Assembly: GCA_017428285.1 (NCBI GenBank)
Contig: JAFRRE010000153.1
Span: 1 to 22,668, forward strand
Source: Bacteroidales bacterium
GTDB lineage: Bacteria > Bacteroidota > Bacteroidia > Bacteroidales > F082
Direction: 5' to 3'
Length of the DNA stretch: 22,668 bases
Within the stretch, counting starts at the first letter, position 1. Every line of letters begins with the position of its first letter. The notes under the pieces are model-generated. The model was given only the letters and a program-made list of their open reading frames with translations, ran no database searches and was not told the DNA's origin. Shown piece by piece: positions 18,401-22,668 of the stretch. The position numbers and the translations under genes were made by a program.

Positions 18401-20787
18401 ATGGCGAAAGCGGAAGCACCTACTATTCGGTTAAGAGTAGAAGCACTAGTTCCCTGCCTACCACTTCGGGTACAGGCGCCTCTTTCATGCCTAAGACCAC
18501 ATTCGCATTTACAGCACCAACAACAGACCCCTACATCAGCCTTGCCCCCAACGCCGCAACGATACTCACCGGTTTCACACAGACCCTTACGGCTACCTGC
18601 GGAAACGTGAGCGGAACGCCCAACATCACCTACACATCAAGCAATAGCAACGTGGCTACAGTGGTCGGGAATGGCACAACGGCTACAGTTACAGCTGTCG
18701 CCCCAGGTACGGCAACCATTACAGCCACGATGACTTACAACGGGACAACCTACACAGCGACATGCGCAATAACAGTTGCAGACCCGTCTTATTGTGAACC
18801 GTCGTTCAGTAACCCAAGTGACGACTACATCAAACAATTCGTTACTACTGGCGGTGTTACCAACATCAGCAATACTTCCACCTATGAAACGGGCGGCTAT
18901 AGTGACTTCTACAGTACCCAATCCGCTTCGATAGCTGTAGGCGAGACATTGAGTTGCACGGTAACTCCTAGCTCAACTTCGTGGAAATACGGTCATGCCA
19001 TCTGGGTCGACTGGAACAAGGATTATGAGTTCACCTCCGATGAAAGGGTAGCTTATTCGAGTTCCGCGGCATCGGGCAATTGGACGGGTTCATTCGCAGT
19101 ACCTGCCAATACCAACGGAGGCGACTACCGCATGCGTGTCATACATTATTATAATCAGGCTTCTCCAAGTGATCCATGTGTAAGTGGTCAATATGGTGAA
19201 GCTGAAGACTACAAACTGACTGTAATTGCCGCTTCTACCGAACCCGTTGCGATCACGGTCAGCGCCAATCCTGCAGAGGGAGGTACTGTCACGGGTGCAG
19301 GCACCTACGAGCCAGGCGCCACCGTCACCTTGACCGCCACCGCCAATGAGGGCTATACCTTCACTAACTGGACTAAAAACGGCGTGGTGATGAGCACCAA
19401 CGCCACCTACAGCTTCACTGTTTCCACTGCTGCCGCATACGTGGCCAACTTCACGCTGAACAGCTATACGATCACGGCCACTGCCAATCCTACCGAAGGC
19501 GGTATCATCACCATTGGCGCTCGCAACAGGGAAGACCTCGTTTATGACTTTGAAGATGGCACCACACAAGGTTGGACCATCCTTCAAGGCTCCAGCAGCA
19601 CTTCATCGCACAACTGGATGCATGTCAATGATTATGTACGTCCTTCCTATGCTACCTCTAGCTATGGTCACGGCTCCTCGGATGGTTGGATGCTTTCCGA
19701 ATCTTATATCTCTACTTCCGCGAGCGGTGGTGGCACTGCAGTCACTCCTGACAACTATCTCGTTTCACCTCAAGTGCGTTTGGGCGGTAGCATCAACTTC
19801 TGGGTTACCAACGGCAACTCCAGCTATGGTGCAGAGCATTTCGCTGTTCTCGTTTCCACAAATGGCAACACCAGTACCAGCGACTTTACTCAACTCCAAG
19901 AATGGACTTTGTCATCCAAAGGTACAAGAACTGGTGGAACACGTGCCTTCACCGACGGCACCTGGTATGAATACACCGTTGACTTGAGCGCCTACAGCGG
20001 CATGGGCTATGTGGCCATCCGCCACTTCGACTGCTACGACCAATGGATCCTTGCCCTTGATGACATCACCATCGTGGAAGGACCGGACAATTCCACGGGC
20101 AGCGGCAACTTCAACTACGGCGAAACCTGCGTTGTGACGGCCACGCCTAACGCGGGGTACTATTTCGCGAACTGGACAGAGGACGGTGTCGTGGTGTCGA
20201 CGGACGCCGACTACGGCTTCACGGTGACGGCCGACCGCAGCCTGGTGGCCAACTTCACACAGGAGCCGCCGCAGCAGACGGTCAGCCTTGCAGCCGGCCT
20301 GAACTGGTGGTCTACGAACCTCGACATCACGCTTGACGACCTGAAGTCGGCCATCGAGGCCGCCTTGGGTAGCAACGGCACGGCGATAATCAAGTCGCAG
20401 AGCACATCCATCGTCTACAGCAACGGCATGTGGATACCCGAGACCATGGCATTCGACATCCGAGAGATGTACAAGGTCCAGGTCAGTGAAGCCTGCGAGA
20501 TAACACTGTCAGGTGTTCCGGTCAACACGTCCGCGGAAGTGCTCACCATCAACCCGGGCAACAACTGGATCGGATTCCCGTCCGGCACGAGCATGACGTT
20601 GGGCGCAGCCTTCGCCGGCCTCAACCCGGTGGACGGCGATGTGGTGAAGTCTCAGACGGGCAGCTCGGTATACAATGACGGCAATTGGGTAGGTACGATG
20701 GGAACCCTCGAACCTGGCCAAGGCTACCTCTACTACTCGAAGGCGACGAGCGTCAAGACGTTCACCTTCGGAATGAACGCTAAATAA
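15478..20787 (+). CDS. Arg-gingipain-like C25 cysteine peptidase with cleaved-adhesin module (Rgp-like)
   Basis: 1769-residue C25 peptidase, closest by eye to P. gingivalis RgpA/RgpB rather than Kgp. The ATG at 15478 is chosen over an in-frame TTG at 15457 because the signal peptide (MKKSIVLFLL to GFA-19/Q) starts there. The propeptide ends at R239; the next residues, YTPVDEE, resemble mature RgpB (YTPVEEK). Catalytic H457 (NHGEE) and C490 (FSVAC) are 33 apart. D402, W531 and M535 match the RgpB arginine-pocket residues Asp163, Trp284 and Met288. RgpB Glu152 appears replaced by A392. Then follow an Ig-like domain (600-685), two InlB-like repeats (688-835), a beta-sandwich (838-1013), a Big_2-like domain (1018-1100), a GEVED-like domain (1104-1251, YGEAEDY) and an InlB repeat. 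A split InlB repeat enclosing a cleaved-adhesin module (about 1352-1535) and the two-lobed C-terminal module complete it. Likely a secreted Arg-specific endopeptidase; specificity is inferred. Confidence 0.88.
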   Translation: MKKSIVLFLLLAIGMAGFAQLQTAPQWTRVLSDRPETFRTQLISSSENSIKVNVQVPGFYTTNVTTPRGEAKIISMPKAVSTAQAGEPNVPMTGIPAIIGDRARMNIRVLEAQYMDFEGIEVAPSKGDFPRTIDPATVPYTYGECYSQDAFFPANNVGLYEPYIVRDFRGQNMVVYPYAYNPVTKTLRVYYDMTIEMYKMDNNGENAMAPRRSNTIKMDQDFKSLYQRHFINYQAALNRYTPVDEEGDLLIICYDSFISSMTDFVNWKKTRGINTTIVGTTTAGTTYTAIQNYIQNQYNANNNLTHVLLVGDVGQIPGYPFSDGGSSWSGKGDNQYGQIVGSDIYNDVIIGRFSASSAAQVTTQVNRTITYERDLTTSATWCQNGLGISASAGSGGHYSEDDYQHVENLRTDLLNYGYNTVYQDYASLTGSGYPSSSTTTISNHINSGVGIINYCNHGEETGWQSHYYMNSNVNALTNNNKLPFIFSVACLVGKYDYSSGDCFAETWMHATNSNTPTGAIGGAFSYISQPWIPPMWAQDEFVDILVESYSNNIKRSLGGAAINGMLSIFDHYSTTETSAVGCYKAWVVYGDPTLMMRTKTPQAMTVTHTGNIILGSSTYAVNVSNGNGAVATITDANHNILGKATVSNGTANIAISGNLTPNSELTLCVFGYNKVTYLGTITVIATGEQYTISANVNPTAAGSVSGAGTYYENSNCTLTATANTGYGFTNWTQNGSQVSTNPSYTFTVTGNATYTANFHQLQQHHITYTAQQSHGTIGVSQTEAYMGDVITLTATPDPGYSIDHWTVTAGGETISVENSQFTMPDSDVTVSATFKSEPLTVADGTGTNSEIPFYGLYADDNYQHTQTIYPSSMLANMQGCQITKLTYYLSSSVTKSFGSTFQVRLGTTTNSAFSSGTVNYISMNGAAVYSGILSVSGTTVEFDFSDNPYLYSGGNLVVDVRITALGSGYQSMSFYGESGSTYYSVKSRSTSSLPTTSGTGASFMPKTTFAFTAPTTDPYISLAPNAATILTGFTQTLTATCGNVSGTPNITYTSSNSNVATVVGNGTTATVTAVAPGTATITATMTYNGTTYTATCAITVADPSYCEPSFSNPSDDYIKQFVTTGGVTNISNTSTYETGGYSDFYSTQSASIAVGETLSCTVTPSSTSWKYGHAIWVDWNKDYEFTSDERVAYSSSAASGNWTGSFAVPANTNGGDYRMRVIHYYNQASPSDPCVSGQYGEAEDYKLTVIAASTEPVAITVSANPAEGGTVTGAGTYEPGATVTLTATANEGYTFTNWTKNGVVMSTNATYSFTVSTAAAYVANFTLNSYTITATANPTEGGIITIGARNREDLVYDFEDGTTQGWTILQGSSSTSSHNWMHVNDYVRPSYATSSYGHGSSDGWMLSESYISTSASGGGTAVTPDNYLVSPQVRLGGSINFWVTNGNSSYGAEHFAVLVSTNGNTSTSDFTQLQEWTLSSKGTRTGGTRAFTDGTWYEYTVDLSAYSGMGYVAIRHFDCYDQWILALDDITIVEGPDNSTGSGNFNYGETCVVTATPNAGYYFANWTEDGVVVSTDADYGFTVTADRSLVANFTQEPPQQTVSLAAGLNWWSTNLDITLDDLKSAIEAALGSNGTAIIKSQSTSIVYSNGMWIPETMAFDIREMYKVQVSEACEITLSGVPVNTSAEVLTINPGNNWIGFPSGTSMTLGAAFAGLNPVDGDVVKSQTGSSVYNDGNWVGTMGTLEPGQGYLYYSKATSVKTFTFGMNAK
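19531..20082 (+). other. Cleaved-adhesin module nested in an InlB-like repeat (gene 4)
   Basis: Encodes residues about 1352-1535, with YDFEDG, PDNYLVSP, GYVAIRHFDCYD and LDDITI. It interrupts an InlB-like repeat between GGIITIG and TGSGNFNYG, the same split point as in gene 3. R1349 and R1351 precede it. Unlike the other two copies it keeps a basic internal loop (KGTRTGGTR), which resembles a loop in gingipain adhesin domains. Confidence 0.7.
20128..20787 (+). repeat. 660-bp near-identical 3' tract, copy 2
   Basis: Partner of 14634-15293, collinear without gaps up to the stop codon. The adjoining upstream cleaved-adhesin segments are clearly more divergent, so the high identity is confined to this end of the genes. 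Confidence 0.9.
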
Positions 20788-20848
20788 TTGAAAAATGCTT
20801 ATTGAATAAAAAAAAGAAAAAAGAAAAACGTTGTAAGAAAGTTTTTTG

Positions 20849-20856
20849 TACTTTTG
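20849..20856 (+). promoter_or_regulatory. -7 promoter box for the last gene
   Basis: TACTTTTG fits TAnnTTTG and equals the box before the first gene. It is 35 nt upstream of the ATG at 20892. An AAAAAC/GTTTTT inverted repeat (20824-20829 and 20841-20846) lies immediately upstream. No standard -33 element is seen. Confidence 0.55.
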
Positions 20857-20891
20857 CAGCAATATAATAAACCACAAAAATTACTACTAAG

Positions 20892-22478
20892 ATGAAAAAA
20901 GTTTTAATTACATTGATTGTAGCATTCGCTTTCTGCGGATCGATCTTTGCACAACAGTATGAATCGCATTGGCCGGATTTTAATATGTATGCCTATGAAG
21001 ACCATACTGATCTTTTCGCCCGTGTTCAAATTGACGGCGACTTCGTTGGAATAGACAACTATGAAGCCTTGGAGGTGGCTGCTTTTGTCGATGGCGAACT
21101 GAGAGGCGCTACTTTTATGTCAAGTAATTCAGCGCTGAGTGACCCCGTTTATGTCATGGCTCGCGTCTATGTTAATTATAGACCAGATATAAATAAAGTG
21201 GCCACTTTCAAACTGTACGACCATGCCAGTGGCTACGAATATGAAGTATATACCAGCGATCGTGTTATTGAAGCTGTGCCAGAGAATATGTTTGAATATC
21301 AGGATATTAATAACCCTGTGATTCTTTCCTTCTTCCACTCTTATACCAAGGAGATTATTCCTTACACTGACAATGGTGGCTACTACTTCATCGCTTCACC
21401 CATTGGAGAAGTCCAAGCCAAGAATGTGGAAAACTTGATGAGCAACAACTACGACTTCTATTCCTTCGATCAGGAACAGGATCTGGAATGGATTAACCAT
21501 AGGGGAGCTGAGACTTACGCTCTTCAGCCTGGCATGGGTTACCTCTATGCCAATAGCGGAGATGGTACCGAAAATCCTGTTGTCCTCACCTTCATTGGTG
21601 CTCCATACGATGGTAACGGTGAAGTGACCTTGGTCAAGAAGACTGGTGGCAACGTAGAGTTCTCAGGCTGGAATCTTGTGGGTAATCCTTTTGCCGAGAA
21701 AGCTTATATCACCAAGTCATTCTATACCTTGAATGGAACTGGTTCGGAAGTGGTTGCTGGCGAAGGCAATGAAGTTGGTGCTATGGAAGGCATCTTTGTT
21801 GTCGCTGAAAACGATGGTGAAACGATGACTTTCAGTACCGAGTCTAACCCAGGCAAGGGGCAAATCGTTCTCAATGTCAACCAAGACCGTAGCGATGTCA
21901 TCGACCGCGCTATTGTTCGCTTTGGTGGTGACAAGTTGCCTAAGTTTATGCTGAATCCGAACAACACCAAGATGTACATCACTAAAGATAATAACGACTA
22001 CGCAGTGGTGAACGGCAGCAATAATGGTAAGCTTCCCGTAAGCTTCATACCTGCTCAAGATGGCAGATACACCATCAACGTCAATGTTGAGGATGCGACA
22101 GTGAGATATCTGCACCTGATTGACAGAATGACTGGCATGGACACCGACCTGCTGGTCACACCGAGCTACAGCTTTGATGCCAAGACAATTGAAAAACCCA
22201 ACCGTTTCGTATTGGTGTTCAGAAGAGGTATCAGCCTTGTCAAGGATCTGTCAGTTTTGGGCAATAACAATGGTTTCGGTTTCTTCAGCAATGGCAATTG
22301 GATCATCAACAACGAAGGTGATGCCATTCTCCAAGTGGTTGATGTCAATGGCCAAATCTTGAGTAGCGAAGAGATCAATGGTAGTGTCAGCAAGCATATT
22401 GAAGCCGCTCCTGGTGTCTACATGCTTCGCCTCATCAATGGCAAGGACATGAAGGTCCAGAAGATTGTGGTTGAATAA
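20892..22478 (+). CDS. Secreted protein with T9SS-type C-terminal tail
   Basis: 528-residue protein. The signal peptide ends at IFA-20/QQ. Residues about 25-147 form a beta-rich domain (HWPDFNMYAYE, EVAAFVDGELRG) of a type common in Bacteroidales surface proteins; its ligand is unknown. Residues about 160-305 resemble the two-lobed C-terminal modules of the upstream genes (LQPGMGYLYANS, SGWNLVGNPF). A beta-rich segment follows. The last ~75 residues look like a type A T9SS sorting domain: a strand with ILQVVDVNGQIL, then APGVYMLRL and the ending VQKIVVE. This is the only gene of the five with such a recognisable tail, so it is a probable T9SS cargo exported to the surface or released. It has its own -7 box and terminator, so it is probably transcribed alone. 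Function unknown; an adhesin or accessory surface protein is plausible from context. Confidence 0.8.
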   Translation: MKKVLITLIVAFAFCGSIFAQQYESHWPDFNMYAYEDHTDLFARVQIDGDFVGIDNYEALEVAAFVDGELRGATFMSSNSALSDPVYVMARVYVNYRPDINKVATFKLYDHASGYEYEVYTSDRVIEAVPENMFEYQDINNPVILSFFHSYTKEIIPYTDNGGYYFIASPIGEVQAKNVENLMSNNYDFYSFDQEQDLEWINHRGAETYALQPGMGYLYANSGDGTENPVVLTFIGAPYDGNGEVTLVKKTGGNVEFSGWNLVGNPFAEKAYITKSFYTLNGTGSEVVAGEGNEVGAMEGIFVVAENDGETMTFSTESNPGKGQIVLNVNQDRSDVIDRAIVRFGGDKLPKFMLNPNNTKMYITKDNNDYAVVNGSNNGKLPVSFIPAQDGRYTINVNVEDATVRYLHLIDRMTGMDTDLLVTPSYSFDAKTIEKPNRFVLVFRRGISLVKDLSVLGNNNGFGFFSNGNWIINNEGDAILQVVDVNGQILSSEEINGSVSKHIEAAPGVYMLRLINGKDMKVQKIVVE

Positions 22479-22496
22479 AGAAACACGAACTTAAAC

Positions 22497-22531
22497 AAAA
22501 AAAATCCTCATCGAAAGATGGGGATTTTTTT
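22497..22531 (+). terminator. Rho-independent terminator after the last gene
   Basis: AATCCTCATC (22503-22512) pairs with GATGGGGATT (22517-22526) with one U-G pair and a GAAA tetraloop. Flanking A-run (22497-22504) and T-run (22525-22531) extend the stem and could allow termination from both sides. It starts 18 nt after the stop codon. Confidence 0.9.
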
Positions 22532-22535
22532 GACT

Positions 22536-22556
22536 TATAGGTCATTTTGCAGGCTG
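22536..22556 (-). repeat. Short interspersed repeat, copy C (inverted)
   Basis: On the minus strand this reads CAGCCTGCA, AAA, TGACC and the ending TATA. It differs from copy A by two bases in the ending and from copy B by the three central bases. It starts five bases after the T-run of the terminator. Confidence 0.7.
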
Positions 22557-22599
22557 TGACATGTGCTGAAGCCCAATGGATAAAGGCGATTCCAGCGAT

Positions 22600-22611
22600 T
22601 GAAACGTTTCA
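22600..22611. other. 12-bp perfect palindrome
   Basis: TGAAACGTTTCA is perfectly self-complementary and lies between repeat copies C and D. Such a site could bind a dimeric regulator of a gene beyond the window, but one palindrome of this length can arise by chance. Confidence 0.25.
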
Positions 22612-22639
22612 GGGGCAAAATTGAGGTTCAAAACCTGCC

Positions 22640-22660
22640 AATGGGTCAAGTTGCAGGCTG
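22640..22660 (-). repeat. Short interspersed repeat, copy D (inverted)
   Basis: On the minus strand this reads CAGCCTGCA, ACT, TGACC and the ending CATT, the ending shared with copy A. CCTGC at 22634-22638 can pair with GCAGG at 22653-22657, giving this copy a small hairpin. It lies eight bases from the window end. Confidence 0.65.
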
Positions 22661-22668
22661 CGACACAT

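Noticed and set aside
20788..20891. Terminator after the Rgp-like gene
   Set aside because: Only a weak AAAAAC/GTTTTT pairing overlapping the next promoter was found; the A-rich stretch on this strand is not a U-tract in the transcript.

Overview
The window reads as a surface-protease and adhesin locus from a Bacteroidales-type bacterium. Four signals support this. Start sites lie in A/T-rich leaders without Shine-Dalgarno motifs. Several genes have a TAnnTTTG-type -7 box. Four of the five signal peptides have Gln at the predicted +1 position. The coding repertoire consists of family C25 (gingipain) peptidases, cleaved-adhesin modules, InlB-like repeats and a type IX secretion (T9SS) C-terminal tail. 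The species cannot be named from sequence alone. No tRNA, rRNA, transposase, CRISPR array or phage gene was seen.

Five large genes, all on the + strand, fill almost the whole window. (1) 234-5201: a multidomain surface adhesin with a right-handed beta-helix-like carbohydrate-binding region, five InlB-like repeats, a beta-sandwich and a cleaved-adhesin module. (2) 5385-9674 and (3) 9864-15293: paralogous C25 peptidases that resemble Lys-gingipain (Kgp) of Porphyromonas gingivalis, with catalytic His/Cys and Kgp-type S1 residues intact. (4) 15478-20787: a C25 peptidase that instead resembles Arg-gingipain (RgpA/B), with the Arg-pocket Asp, Trp and Met retained. (5) 20892-22478: a smaller secreted protein ending in a T9SS-type tail. 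Gaps between genes are 104-189 bp. Clear hairpin terminators follow genes 2 and 5, and a weaker one follows gene 1. -7 boxes precede genes 1, 2, 3 and 5. The gene 3/gene 4 gap has neither a clear promoter nor a U-tract terminator. It carries a long imperfect RNA hairpin, so 3 and 4 may be co-transcribed.

The genes look like one functional set. The two Kgp-like zymogens have an Arg at the position of the P. gingivalis propeptide cleavage, and so does the Rgp-like protein. This suggests that the Arg-specific enzyme matures itself and its Lys-specific neighbours. Genes 1, 3 and 4 each carry one cleaved-adhesin module inserted inside another domain, with basic residues at its N-terminal edge, as if the module could be released by these proteases. 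Genes 1-4 share a two-lobed C-terminal module and a recurring beta-sandwich. The last 660 bp of genes 3 and 4 are about 97.6% identical, pointing to recent exchange or gene conversion. A short repeat family flanks the locus: two copies at the left edge and two inverted copies at the right edge.

Functional assignments rest on motif recognition against remembered gingipain sequences; no database search was run.
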